From assembly GCA_015178975.1 (NCBI GenBank), contig WHVD01000020.1, forward strand, positions 930,001 through 994,000: DNA of 64,000 nucleotides. The letters are read 5' to 3'. The notes beneath the pieces were generated by a model. The model worked only from the letters and a program-made list of their open reading frames with translations. It searched no databases and was not told the origin of the DNA. Both the position numbers and the translations under genes were made by a program. The stretch comes from Hysterangium stoloniferum. Taxonomy: Eukaryota > Basidiomycota > Agaricomycetes > Hysterangiales > Hysterangiaceae. Shown here piece after piece: positions 21,690-33,405 of the stretch; within the stretch, counting starts at the first letter, position 1, and each line of letters opens with the position of its first letter.

Positions 21690-23215
21690 TACTTCACAGA
21701 TGGTTCAGGCCCACTGTCACTTTCCGCCCCAACTTTCGACTGCACCGAAGGATCATTGATACCTGTAACAACAAAAGAAAGACGGGCCAACGACGGTGTC
21801 CATTATCATCGACACACCCAGAACCTCCATATGTCCAATCAACCACTACAACCCCCTCCGAGCCACTATTACCGGTATCAAATAATGCGTTCTGAGAATG
21901 ACCGGTAGCGAATCGCTGCAAACGGGGCAGTGTTGAAGATTGGGAGGGAGGGGCTTTCGTATGGGAGAGGCCGGAGCGGGAATTTAGGATGAAATTAAAC
22001 GTGAGAGGTGTAGAATGGGAGGGAGTGGAGAAAAGTGGCAAGACAGATAAACTCCACATGGTTCAGAATGGAGTGAATATGAACGGGAATAGATAAGGGA
22101 AATAAGCACATGTCAATAAACGACCACAATTGCCATCCGACAGCGGGGTCTCACCCAGTTCCAGTCCTGAGGCAAGGTGCTAGGCCAAAATAAGTACGTC
22201 ATCATTGGGTAGTATAACGGAAAAGTCTTCAAGAAAAAAGGAGGAAGATCAGGGAAAGTCGCAAAATGTGCAAGTCTAGACATATATCCATGTTCGGTGA
22301 TACGGACGAGGAGGAGGGAAAACTCACGTGTCTGCGACAACTCCCGCATTACACCACATCCTCCGTCCTCAGCTTCCCACCCGCTCCCACGGACACGTGA
22401 TACAGCACCTTCTCTTGCACCTTCCCCTGCCTCCGGAGCCGCGACCCGCACACAAATCATCACATTGGCTTACATGGCACCGCACTAACTTGCACTACAT
22501 AGACTGCAGCTCCGGCTCCGCGGCAGGCGGAAGATGTCAGTACTTTCTAGCTCAGGTTCACTTCCGTCACTAACGGCACCGGCACGTTTCTTAGCTTGTT
22601 AACACAGGAATTTGAGAAGATACGCAAAGAATTCTTCCGGCTTTCTCTTTCATCATCGAGAATTCCTCCCGTCCTTTCCAATGTGAGACTTGAACATCAT
22701 CAGGTTACTGCCTTCTTGGAATATGAGTGTTGGCATCAAGGGGGTGAACGAGAAGATCAGCTGTTAAATATTTTAGTTTAGAATTATTATTTCACTTTCA
22801 AGTTATTGATCGACTGTACAGTTGCTTAGTAATACTATCATTGTCTTGTTCGCGTCCACCGTGTACTGACATTTCTCTCCCTCAATTCTTATATCAGTGT
22901 CCATTGTCATTGGGTCCACAACCTCCATCGGCACTGGTGAAAGGGAGGGCACACAGGCAGCAGCAGGCAGGAAATTGAGAGGACTCCACCATTTTGGCAT
23001 CTGACAGTCAATACAGGACACGAGGAGGTGTTGGGTGCAGGAGCAGGGCTGGGTGAGAAAGGATAGGGGATTGTATATATGGAAGGTTAGAAGTGTGAAT
23101 ATTGATTAAAGGGTGGATGCTATGTCACAACTGTGTCCCAGATTCCCGAGTCCAGTCAGTCCTGGAGAGAAGACAGGCTCGAACACATTGGGCGAGTATG
23201 ACGTACCTGAGGATG
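21690..23215 (-). pseudogene. Diverged USP5/UBP14-like hydrolase relic retaining the middle region (copy U6b)
   Basis: Minus strand from about 23,215: Cys box GHSCD (catalytic Cys TGT kept, about 23,130), then SCIDCQMPK (23,020) corresponding to the CLECQMYKIADGL segment of the family, PMEVVDPMTM, a fragment of the DAQEFF region (KPEEFFAYLL-like, 22,650), an open stretch 22,463-22,113 with RLAHFATFPDLPPFFLKTFP (matching the FPDYLVIQ segment), and UBA1 (NALFDTGNSGSE, 21,880) with UBA2. This ~1-kb middle part is absent from the second-Cys-box modules of every other copy. The DNA is clearly diverged from the rest. Confidence 0.65.
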
Positions 23216-24770
23216 ACTCGACTCTTCGAGGAATGGTCTCCCTCCTTGTCCATGACACGCGTTGAAGGGAGAATAGTTACCGCTGACCAAGTTTTGTAGG
23301 CACCCACCTCACGTGCAGAAGATTCGTCGCATGTACAACAAAGATGTCAGGGAAAAGTCGCAACACGTGCACGTCTGGAAACACATCCACGACCTGGTCG
23401 GTATCAGCCTATAGTACTGAGACGACACTATGAAAGACTCACGTCTGCGGTGGAACCCCTGCCTCGCACCACGGACACGAATACTCAACCGCAAGTTTAC
23501 CCATCCTGTCCCTTACGCACACACGCAGCTCCCCCCCGCATACAACACCTCTCTAAAGCCGGGGTGGGATACCCACGCTCACATCATCCACAAGCTAGCA
23601 CGCACACCCCTGTACTACATACACAGTGACTCTTGTTCCACCTGAAAGCAGAAGATGCCCGTAGGCTCTGGCTTCGGGACGTGTTTTTAGCTTGTTGCCG
23701 CAGGGCTATAAGAATATATATGCGAAGAACTCTTGAGCATCTTGCTGTTTCGTCATCGAGAATTCTTCGTGGACTCTTCCAATGAGGGAATTGAACATGG
23801 TGGGTTTGATGGGTTCTTGGAGTACGGGCAGTGGCGTCGAGGATGGACGAGGGATCATCGTCAATGGCATTGGTTCCATGAGATCAACAGCACTTCGGAG
23901 GAGGTAGGGACACCAGTGGTGTAAGATGGGAAATGGCTGCGAGGGTGTGATAACCAGCCTGAACGGATTCAGTCCGCTATTTTGCGCATCTGAAAGTCAA
24001 ACAGGATATGGGGAGCTCTTCGGTGCAGGAACAGTCGTGGGTGAGAAATAATAGGCGATGGTATGTGCGGAAACATGAATATCGATGGGAGGGTGGATGC
24101 CATGTAGCAGCTGTTGCCGAGATCGCGGAGTCCTGTCAGTCCTGTAGGGAAGACGGGCTCGAAAACATTACACGAGTATGACGTACCTCAGGGTGACTCG
24201 ACTCTGACTCTTCAAGAAATGACCTCCGTCCTTGTCCAAGACAACCCCAATATTTCACTGTCGGCCTAAATTCATAATTGTTCTTCTCGTTCTCCTCGAC
24301 AGTAACAAGGTTCTTAAGCGGCAGTTCGCTACTCTTCTATCACCAACGCCACTAACTCAATAAGCAAAGCTGCCCAGCTCATACGCACATGCTCACAGAA
24401 CAAACACAACACCTTACTCACTCGGTTCGCGTTTGGTTCCAGCATGCTCTTCACATACACGGATACCCAAGCATCACAATGCAACTAGAGATGCATCCAC
24501 GTCACACCGCCCCCCACACGCACTCTATCAAGGCACGGGAGGCACCCGTCGATATGCCTTCAGGTAGATCCTATTAGAGCGCATGGTTGGGAGGTAAGCA
24601 TAATAAGTGAAATCTCATTTCGATTGAAAGAAAGGAGGACATACTTCTTTGTCAAAACATTATGCTGTTTCTTCTCTCTGAAAAGATTCTGAAAGACGAG
24701 GACCGGGAATGCGAGAAGGTCTGGGAAGAAAAATGAGCGCAAGACGTAAGACTCCAGCACATGTCACACA
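23215..24770 (-). pseudogene. USP5/UBP14-like hydrolase relic, zf-UBP to FPDI exon (copy U6a)
   Basis: Minus strand from about 24,770: zf-UBP exons (24,700-24,400), linker, Cys box LGNSCYM (about 24,115, Cys kept), RIADG-like segment (23,980), exon leading to QQDAQEF (23,770-23,700), VDEHDDL/SIPALE exon, and the FPDI exon at 23,370-23,340. It then runs into the second Cys box that begins U6b. Frames are broken, for example by a shift just before the DAQE box. Confidence 0.7.
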
Positions 24771-24959
24771 GTTACGGCGAAGAACTACTTTTTTTGTAAT
24801 TATTTTTGAAAATTAACATTCACGTATTCTTACATCTTCTGTTCAAATTGAATTATGAGAAGAGAGACAGAGCTCCAGTAAATAAAGAGTTTTTATATCT
24901 CAGAATGATAGCTAGACGTGATACAAAACTGTTCGATGGTTTTGATCGTGTCCGAGTTT

Positions 24960-26036
24960 AATCGTCCTACCATATGCACCTAGGTAGCTGAAAATACCAT
25001 ACAGACCTTATTCAAAACGTTAATAGTATTAAATAAGGACAACATCGACACCCACGGGTCTCGCTCAAATACCGTGTCCGGCCACACAGGGTCATTTATC
25101 CAAGTGGGCTCCGCATCATAAGAAGCGCGCAATTGCACATCCAGGACAGGTCCTCCCGAGGGGCCAGGAATATGACGCGGAGAAGTAGGTTCAAACAAGA
25201 ATATGTTACGCGGTTCCACATCTCCAGAGTGACTAAATTACTCTGTCAGGCTGTCACATTGATGAAGGGGGAAGTGAAACAAACAAATTCTGAGGCATTT
25301 CCAAAACTACTGTTGTCCTAAAGTAGTTTACTGTTGTCACAAAGGCGTCAATATCATTCCCAAAAGACTTCTATGCTTACTGATCATCAACTCCTGTGGA
25401 AGGACACCCTTGATCTTATTTTCCTCGATGTAAAGCGGTGCGTACGCTCTCCACGCTTTCTGCACTTCAGACGACGGGGCTAAGTCTGTGATATAGACAC
25501 TGGGCCGGCAGAAAGCTTCGATACTGCTTTCGCCAATATCATAGGTATATCTACGCGGCAGAAAACTGAGCAACGATCAGGTCAGTGTGGTAGCTCCAAA
25601 AATACTTTCTCATTGGTTTTCCACCTCATATTATTGCACTCTCACCCTCGTCTAAATATCTAGACGCTCGCTCGTTGAGGTGAACACGAACCTCGACTAA
25701 GGGTTCTATACCGAGGGTTTCAGAGAACCACTCTTGTAGATTCCCACACACTACAAAACGGTCTGTAACTTTATCCCGATAGCCCACGTCCCACAACGCG
25801 ATGGACCCCAGATCTCCATCCTCGATAGAGCCCGTGATTGGTTCCAGAAACCCGAAGTCCAGTAGTTGATTGGCCAATTGATGAATGGTGTGCGAGCTTC
25901 AAATTTGTTGATCCATTAAAGCCGTGCCGAGACACCATGAATCCACTTTGGGCATGAATAAATTCACGATGGAGTCGGGTGAGGATGGATTGATCCTAGA
26001 GTCACCGGGATAAATCCCGGGATGCCATCTCCTCTG
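24960..26036 (-). pseudogene. Kinase-like gene relic, C-terminal regions only (copy K8)
   Basis: Minus strand from the inversion junction at about 26,037: SIVNLFMPKVDSWCLGTALMD-like text with a stop, an open stretch 25,877-25,626 (NQLLDFGFLEPITGSIEDGD, ALWDVGYRDKVTDRF), LPRRYTYDIGESSIEAFC (25,573-25,337) and MEPRNIFLFEPTSPRHIPG to the DAEPTWINDPVWPD tail (25,219-24,980). The N-terminal helical and kinase-like regions are absent because the copy is cut by the junction. Confidence 0.65.
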
Positions 26037-26420
26037 TCATCTCAAAGATCATGCCTGTGAGCTTATCGTAATGAGACAGTATTTGATCCACCGAAGAAGT
26101 TGCAACTGTTACATACTTTATCGGTCGCGACCCACAATGATTATTATTATGAAAAGGCAGGAAATCATCAGGTCACCTTGCGGTGGAGTGTTAAACTTTG
26201 TGAAGCGAAGACTGAAAGTGACGGTAAGCCGGTGTTGGTCAAAGTGTACGAGGCGGGAGACCCACTTGAAATTTGAGACACAAAGAAGTACGACTTGGGG
26301 TGGTAAGGAACGAGGTTATACCAATGGGCGATATGATAGCGCCAAAAATATCCTCGATTACATTAGGAACCATGCATCCAAACTTGGAAGATCAAGAAAT
26401 GCTGGGCAGTTTGTATAGAT
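26037..26420 (+). pseudogene. Kinase-like fragment (copy K9) at the inner edge of the array
   Basis: Plus strand: begins CHLKDHA at 26,037, GTGAGC donor, then RSPCGGVLNFVKRRLKVTVSR in one frame (KLCEAK in the true frame), and the HLKFETQ/DLRHKE end at about 26,290. After that it leaves cassette homology (GGTTATACCAATGGGCG onwards) and enters unique sequence. Confidence 0.5.
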
Positions 26421-28447
26421 ATTTATTCAGGCGATGAATAGTGATTGTCGAGTGTCTCGCACAGCCTGACGCGTTTTATTAGAATAGATCAAGCTATAAA
26501 ATTACATTTCCTTTCTATTAAAAAATAGTATAGGTTGGCTTAATGTCAATGCACAAACTACAATGGCTCAATAAGCTTGTAATGAAGTATTTGTACCAAT
26601 CAATATGTCAGTCAGTGAATCACCTTCTGACATGATAGGTTTAGTGATAGGTTGGATGTACATGGGTTAAACGAGGCATCAGCCCACTGAGCATGGTCAG
26701 AGTACAATTCAGTAAACCATTTTTTTTTTCATTTTGACATCAGTGGAATGACAATAATTCTGAATTATTTATGGACAAATATAAAAGTATTTATCTTTAT
26801 TGTTTTAGATGTAATGAAACCATATCGGCCGATACCCTACACAACCTCTATTTGGCCAAAGACACAGAAAGACCAGACGGTTGAGAAAGGAAGCGTCGGT
26901 ATCGCCTGTTTTAAGCGTTGAAAGGATGCTTCTTAATGGCGCTTAATTTGACAGGGGTGCCCTGGGGACCCATGATAGGCAAGTCGCTAATGCTCAGTGT
27001 CGGTCATGGGAGGCCGTGGGCTGTGGTATGTGACTCGTGTATGGTATTTCAGCCGATTTTCGGACGTCTCGGGATCAAATTCTGTATTTACCCCTGCTTT
27101 TTGAATTGTGGTTTTAATATGGAAACATCGTCTCTGCTTTTAGCTTGGCTTCTTTCTCCACGACCAGTGGTCACACTGGTCACAAATGGTGGAGGATCGC
27201 CAAGGGCTGAAACAGCCGAAATACATGGCTCAAGTATCGCAGGCTTGCAATTCCAACAATCGGTAGTGCATTGACTTGGTATACATTAAACCTGTGACAC
27301 GACATCAGGTGGGGCTAAAGATTGGCGGACGTTGCATGCGATGGTGGGGGATCCCGGCGGAAGCCCTTCGTTGGGAGATATATTAACTGATACATTAAAA
27401 ATTTCTATTCCTAGTCAAACGTGCACTCGATTATTATTTGGTAGCTTCAATCCATCCACAGATTTGTTGGGTATGTGTGCTTTGCATATTAATTGCATGG
27501 ATTATTCATAACAAGGTGGTCAAAGACACGGCCTTGGGAGGTTTTACCAGCGTGATCCATTGATACCGAGATGGGATAGGCAAGTGTGTACGAGAATGCG
27601 AAAGGGAAAGGTAGGCGGGTAGCGACGGGCGCTGTTTCTGTAGGAACGCTACCTACGTTTGTACAGTTCAATTTTAAGCGACTCCGAAATGGATGCGGAC
27701 TCGTCACTTGTCACCATTCTCTCGCCCCGACAAATAGAATCGCAAGCGGACAGAGGAGCGAATGTACGTCGTGCATCAAAATACCCAAGGTCGTCGTCCA
27801 ACTCTCCTCTCCATGCATCGCAGAAAAGTCCAGGAAGTCGTGGAGAGCAGGGTTTGGGCTATTCGCTCGCACTGCCGTGCACGCAATTTCAGGTTCTGGA
27901 TATTGTGAATTTAACGGCAGTAACCCCCGTATTAGCCTCGAGGCGTCATGAAACAATAAATGGGCTGATTTTGGGTTCTGAACTAGTCTTATGATAACCG
28001 ATAATTTGAGAGAACAATGTTGTTGCGGCAATGCTCATACCCCAAACGCGGGAACACTGCCAGATCGTATATCGGACTAGACCACCCGCTTATATTTTCC
28101 CCTTCATCGTACGAGCTCATTTTTCACCCACACGCGTATATATGTATGCGATGCTATTCAATGCAACCTCAGTCGTTTCCCTACAGCCCCGCTGTGCAGC
28201 GGCTGAGTCTTGGGCATTCGCTGCTCCTCTTTTATTCTATCTCGGTCCAATTTTGTCAGTTGTGCTGTCTTTCTTTGTCCTCAAGGAGAAGAAGTGAAGC
28301 ATTGGCCAACCCAATCAAAGCCAAATCATGAAGACTAAACATCCATAGACCTGACGCACCAACTTGGGAGCTCGCAAATGAAGCTCGGCCTCTTCCACTT
28401 TTATTTCATTTCCTTCCCATCCACATTCAATGTCCTCTCTCTTGTCA

Positions 28448-28633
28448 CGCTCGTCGCATTATGAATAGGCTCCATCTTGGACAACGTCCTCCTACTCTCC
28501 CAACCTCCCAACCTCCCCAAACTCAAACCCAAACCCAACACGCTCGTCGCATTATGAATAGGCTCCATCTTGGACAACGTCCTCCTACTCTCCCAACCCT
28601 AACCTCCCCAAACTCAAACCCAAACCCAAACCT
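28448..28633. repeat. 93-bp tandem duplication
   Basis: The unit starting CGCTCGTCGCATTATGAATAGG at 28,448 is repeated at 28,541 with a period of 93 bases and very few changes. The second half of each unit is C-rich with CCCAAA runs. No function is evident. Confidence 0.85.
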
Positions 28634-29739
28634 GTCCCTTCAAAGACAGTTGCCGCAACTGTGATGCATCCTCTAAATATTCAAAGTAAATGGCATGCAC
28701 ATACCCTCTTGTCTTGTTGCATCTGTTGCATCTCTTTCCTAGTCTCCTTCTCTCAAACCTTGCGTGGGTTTTAACAAGACACAGTTGGTAAACAAAAGAG
28801 CTTCTGGGACTTTGTCAACTACAAGCAGGTGCTGTAACTGCGATGGGACTGTTGGGAATTTCTTGTTCAGTCGTCATGGTGCAGTGTTTGGCAAGGCTTA
28901 GACTTTGGGCATGGCCTCGAACTCGTCAACATACCTTATCAAAGGTGGCGCGCAAGAAGATTTGCCCATGCTGCGTGACCCTGGTGACAGGCTGTGTGAC
29001 CCTTGCTGTGGTATTCTATGCAAAGCCGTCAGCCTGATGCCCGGATGCCTCAGACACGATCAGTCGACTGGCTCAGGACTTAGCAGCGGGTATTGGGCAA
29101 GCTGGCACCTATTCAGGCCGACACGGCTGATAATGATATTCGGTTTCTTCCGATACTTTTACCAAACCGTGCCTCCAATTTCTCCCCATACTAGCACGGC
29201 TCCCCATGCAAACATTATCAGTATGGATTTACCCTCAAGTGATAGAGCCTTATAATCCTTTATTAATTTGAAGAGCTTATTCCCCAACAAAACGATCGAT
29301 TGTCTAAGGGTGCTTAAAGGTATTCGTCAAGGTGTGATAGGAATCTCGAGGTGACAGCATAGCAGTCACCAGGAAGTTGCGGGGAACCATTTTAGCTGAG
29401 GTTGATTACATGCGCCATCACTACTATGACTCTGCCGATCTTGGCTTCTTCGCTAGTGCCAAGCCCGGAAATAAAGGTGGTATACATATTTATGAGAAGC
29501 CATTTCCCTGGATATCGGATCTTAGGCGGGTAAGACGGCCTTCTTTGAAATGATTTTAACATGAAATGGATCGCGTTTACCAGAAGCGAACATGCCTCAA
29601 GAGATCCACCCCCTCTTTAACAATTATGTTCAATTGCCCCACTGTTAACTGTTTTTTAAGCAGTCTATTCCTTGTCTTTTCCCCCTCGCCTGTGCTTGTG
29701 AGCCTTACAACCCTCCGTTGAAATATATAGTCCCTAAGA

Positions 29740-29895
29740 AGAGCTCAGTCTCATATAAGTATAACGGACTAATATAATGTGTACCTAAGAAGAGCTATTG
29801 TATACAGTAAGCGCATATACTAAGAGAGAAAGGATCGTTCTGTGCTCACCTCAGTCTCGTATAAGTATAACGGACTGAGGTTAAGCTATGTAGGT
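29740..29895. repeat. Twin CTCAGTCT-ATAAGTATAACGGACT motifs
   Basis: The motif CTCAGTCTCATATAAGTATA at about 29,740 and CTCAGTCTCGTATAAGTATA at about 29,852 occur in the same orientation, each followed by ACGGACT. The second is an 8-bp-stem inverted repeat (CCTCAGTC ... GACTGAGG). AAGTATAACG also opens the 290-bp elements at 14,179 and 33,117, so these could be remnants of related LTR ends. Confidence 0.5.
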
Positions 29896-30067
29896 TATCC
29901 CTTTATATATTCTACATAAACAAAAGGACCATGTGCTCATATGTGAGACATGTGGATGAGTGGAGCCTGATCGTGACGACCGATCATGTTGTTACCACAC
30001 CGGTATCACCGTTATTCAGACAGTCCCCAAATATGTTGACCCTGCCACATATATGCGGTGCCTTTTG

Positions 30068-30112
30068 TCTTCAACACACTCCTTTGATGCTCCTCCACAG
30101 GTGTGTTGAAGA
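30068..30112. repeat. 12-bp perfect inverted repeat (hairpin)
   Basis: TCTTCAACACAC at 30,068-30,079 and its exact reverse complement GTGTGTTGAAGA at 30,101-30,112, separated by 21 bases. It lies within an open frame of 94 codons (29,931-30,215) of no recognisable product. It might be a regulatory hairpin or mobile-element footprint. Confidence 0.6.
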
Positions 30113-30343
30113 ATCACTTCCCAATCAAAATCTGCATGTAGGCGGAAAATTCATGGTGTCGTTCACTATACCCTCTCAGGTAGACCCCTCGCCAGTGTCT
30201 CAGCCAGTGTATTAAGGTGGCCCAGTGATAGCTATATTTAAAAAAATGCTGTCTGATTTGTTCATCCGGTTCCGCCACGTGCCCTTATAATTCGCTGTTC
30301 GTCCACTATACCGTCTTCACGTGACCACCGTGAATCAAAATTA

Positions 30344-30655
30344 TTATAATTTTAAAAAGCAGTCCAAATAAAACAAACTGCCCATAAGTAAAACCCACAC
30401 CTGTTCTACATCTCGCTCAACCAGCCTCACCCACTGCAATTCCATCGTGTCCATCGTGAGGTCCAACTGTGTTGCCGTGGGCAGCTCGGGTAGCCGCTGC
30501 CTCGCCATTAGCCCCGTCTGCAATTCTCCCATCATGTCCTTGGCAAGAACCAACCACATTGGGCGGTAAAGACAGACCGTGTCACCATTAACAACCAAAA
30601 CTGTCCAGGTCGCCGCCCGCCTCCCGAGAAGTCTGTATTTGACACGGTAACTCAA
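30344..30655 (-). CDS. Unrecognised open frame in the unique core
   Basis: Minus strand, about 103 codons, containing YRVKYRLLGRRAATWTVLVV, NGDTVCLYRPMWLVLAKDMM and a hydrophobic C-terminus (VWVLLMGSLFYLDCFLKL). Just upstream (30,665-30,700) is a 36-bp stretch starting GTATCAG and ending TTTGCAG that could be a small intron joining an upstream exon MDEMKLVIFFSTLSVMDM, but the phases do not match without a shift. It could be a membrane-associated fragment. No family recognised. Confidence 0.35.
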   Translation of the reverse strand: MSYRVKYRLLGRRAATWTVLVVNGDTVCLYRPMWLVLAKDMMGELQTGLMARQRLPELPTATQLDLTMDTMELQWVRLVERDVEQVWVLLMGSLFYLDCFLKL

Positions 30656-30789
30656 CCAGAGCGCACCACTGCAAATATGTAAGAGTAATATAATTAACTG
30701 ATACCTCCAGCACCGGGAAACTCAGCAGCGAAACGTGAGCTGAAGTCATATCCATTACTGAAAGAGTTGAAAAAAATATCACAAGTTTC

Positions 30790-31154
30790 ATCTCATCCAT
30801 CTTTATTCTTCATTACCAAAGGCACAAGTGACTTATCGCTACAACGCCATATGTCAGCTAGCACATCATGATACTTTTCATTCTGCTCGATGAACTATTG
30901 ATAAGATCGTGCGTCTCTTCTTTTAATGACGCATGATCGATCTAATCCATTGTATTCCAGCAGTTCCACTATTGACATGGTCCACACCGTGACTAGGGTT
31001 TTGAATATGAGTGTGTCGTTGGTGGGATAAACACTGCATTTCCCCTACCAATCCGGCGCACCATCCCAGGGCACAGCCAATACCAAATACAGCGCCTCGA
31101 CGTGCCGAAGAGCAGCTATCCCTCACTATCTACTAAGATCATCGACCATCGCTC
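30790..31154 (+). promoter_or_regulatory. Upstream region of K10, edge of the right arm
   Basis: Cassette homology resumes at about 30,790 (CTCATCCATCTTTATTCTT) and matches 38,400-38,780. The divergent T gene is absent here, so the arm begins in the T-K intergenic region. Confidence 0.45.
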
Positions 31155-32451
31155 ATGGACATTGCAGCCATTGTTGTCAAAGTCGCTGGCGATGCCGTTC
31201 CAGTACCTGGCTTAAAGAGTGCAGCGACCCTTCTTTTGGAGATTATGAAGGCTATAAAGCTGGGTCGTCTGCATCAACACTAGTTTAAGAACTGATGTGG
31301 ATGATGATTCACAATCACCAGGCAAGCGGGGAGTACAACGAGAGATTGAATAACCGTGTCCGGACCACTGGACGTCGCCTCGTCGCTTTCCACGATCAGC
31401 TGAGGGGGAAGTGGGAGAATATCCCGGGCAATTTCAAAACTATATTGGACGATTATCAGAAGTGTGAACTTGAGACTCACTGAGTAACCGTACCTGACGA
31501 ATAAATTGTTTTTTTTTCAGTGCACTGGAGGATGTTCTTGCGCTTGCAAGGTCATACAAACCAAGTCAAGGTCTTAAATCACACGTATCTTGGATGCGAC
31601 AACGCGACAAGTCTATCGGCAAACTGGAAAGGCAATTGGAAGAAGCGGAGAAAGAGGCCATGGTGCGTGCTGAAAGTGACACTCAGAGTCGTTCGTTACA
31701 TATTGGCTCTTAGAGGTGCATTTTGCTGGATACTTCATTAGCCATCGCTCAACTCGTAGCCGTCGATGATACCAGAATGGACGATACCATCCCCGATTCG
31801 TTTTCGTCGGCCACGGTCAGAGGAATAAACGATATTAGTGAACACGTACGCCCGTTCTGCCATCTGAAAGATAATGCCCGTGGGCTTATAGTAATGATAT
31901 AGTGTTTGGTTCATAGAAGGAATTTCCAAGTGTTGCGCACCATATCGATCGCGCACCATAATGATTATGACGATGAAAATGCAGAACACCATCCGGTCGC
32001 CTTGCGGTGGAATGTCAAACTTTGTGAAGCAAAGGCTGAAAGTGACGGTAAGTCGGTATTGGTCAAAATGTACGAAGGCGGGAGACCCACCTGGGATTTG
32101 AGACACAACGAGGTACGATTCTGCTTTGGCTGGTGTGGATCTCAAAAACTATTTGCAACATATCACACTTTTGATATAGTTTCAACGCGACCTCACTTCC
32201 TATCAAGACGTGTGGTAAGAATGCAACACATCAGACTAAATAACCCAAGTAGTCCAATCACATTCATGGCCAGGGACCCTAGCATTGCTGAGTTCTTGGG
32301 CTACAGTAACGCACGAGACAATGTACTTTTCCAAGTTTTCCGTAATCCGGGCACTGAACCTAAGGACGCATGCAAATGGCTCGAACGCACTAGATCATCC
32401 GGTGTGAAAGAAACCATTTTGGGACTATGGGACATGGTGAATGAAATTACA

Positions 32452-32688
32452 TGTTAGAATTACAGGCAGGGGATCGCAGGTAAGCAAGAAGTTTGCCAAC
32501 TCTGTTGCAAACGCATGTAGATACAATCATGTAGCTGCTCTATTTAACTAAAAGGAACAATAGATTTTTGTGACACAACATAAAGGTGGAACAAAAGAAC
32601 AATAAAAAAAAGGGACAAGCTAACAACAATGGGGTGGCTTAACTGGTGTAGCACATTGTGCATGCTCACATAATCCATTATTCCAACA
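32452..32688. mobile_element. Solo LTR (237 bp), target duplication TTACA
   Basis: Begins TGTTAGAATTACAGG and ends CCATTATTCCAACA. TTACA at 32,447-32,451 is repeated at 32,689-32,693. K12 (40,090-40,130) shows the same coding site without it. It belongs to the same family as 9,857-10,092. A partial duplication of GCGATATTTACAAGCT follows it at 32,695-32,730. Confidence 0.8.
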
Positions 32689-33116
32689 TTACACGCGATA
32701 TTTACAAGCTCACGCGATATTTACAAGCTAACGCGATATATTTTAGAGGATTCTTTCAATGTGACGTACTTGGATACCTTCTCTCTCGCAAATGCTGATG
32801 TGACAATGTGACAGTAGGAATTAGTTGATTTCTGTTCAAACAACGACATTGATATTTACGAGCTCGTTCGTCAATTCGACTGACATCAGATGTCAATGAT
32901 AACTTTGTCTATTCAGTTTTTAAACCCCGGCGATTCAATTGTCACTGTCACAGACTGTCCTGCTAATCGCCGTCTGAAGCTTGTGTACACCGGAACACTG
33001 TTCCGTGACGTTAGGGTACAGGAGATGGCATCCCGCTCTTTATAGTCACTCTAGGATCAATCCATCATCACCCGACTCCATCGTAGACTTATTCATGTCC
33101 GAAGTGGATTCATGGT

Positions 33117-33405
33117 TATTAGGTATAACGAGGATTGCAGAAGTAAGCGCGCGTATGAAGAAGGTGAGACAAAAATGTCTCGAAAAGTCGCAATGCGTGA
33201 TATGTTCAATCTCCTCTCGAATGTACTCTTATATACATGTAGTATAGCTAGGGAATCTCTCAGCGAACGTTTATTCGCTGAGAGTAAGTGATATGTTTAT
33301 TGCCTCTCACAAAACAAAACTTATCTATGTATTTAGTACTTAAACGTCTTTAGGTATTGTATAATACAGCGAACATTTATTCGCTGAGATACTTAAACGT
33401 CTTTA
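33117..33405. mobile_element. 289-bp LTR-like element with TA...TA ends, target duplication ATGGT
   Basis: Starts TATTAGGTATAACGAGG and ends ACTTAAACGTCTTTA; ATGGT occurs at 33,112-33,116 and again at 33,406-33,410. K12 (40,505-40,530) and K7 read through this position uninterrupted. It is about 95% identical by eye to 14,179-14,469, including both hairpins with CAGCGAA/TTCGCTG arms. Confidence 0.85.

Larger units (their letters stand above)
26421..30340. other. Unique core between the inverted cassette arms
   Basis: About 3.9 kb not repeated elsewhere in the window. 26,450-26,850 is AT-rich with no gene. 26,850-28,400 contains overlapping frames on both strands but none with a recognisable domain; the least implausible is plus 27,689-27,994 (MDADSSLVTILSPRQIESQ...), about 100 codons and serine-rich. 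28,031-28,297 ends in a hydrophobic segment (FAAPLLFYLGPILSVVLSFF). Around 29,395-29,533 a stretch reads ILAEVDYMRHHYYDSADLG, followed by a GTAAGA donor-like site. No call is firm. Confidence 0.35.

Noticed and set aside
27586..27994. Overlapping 111- and 121-codon frames as a possible new gene
   Set aside because: Two different frames of the same strand are open over the same bases and neither shows a domain or splice pattern, so I kept this only as a weak note within the unique core.
28448..28633. C-rich CCCAAA and CCCTAA runs as a telomere-like tract
   Set aside because: The runs are short, irregular and part of a 93-bp tandem duplication in the middle of the contig.
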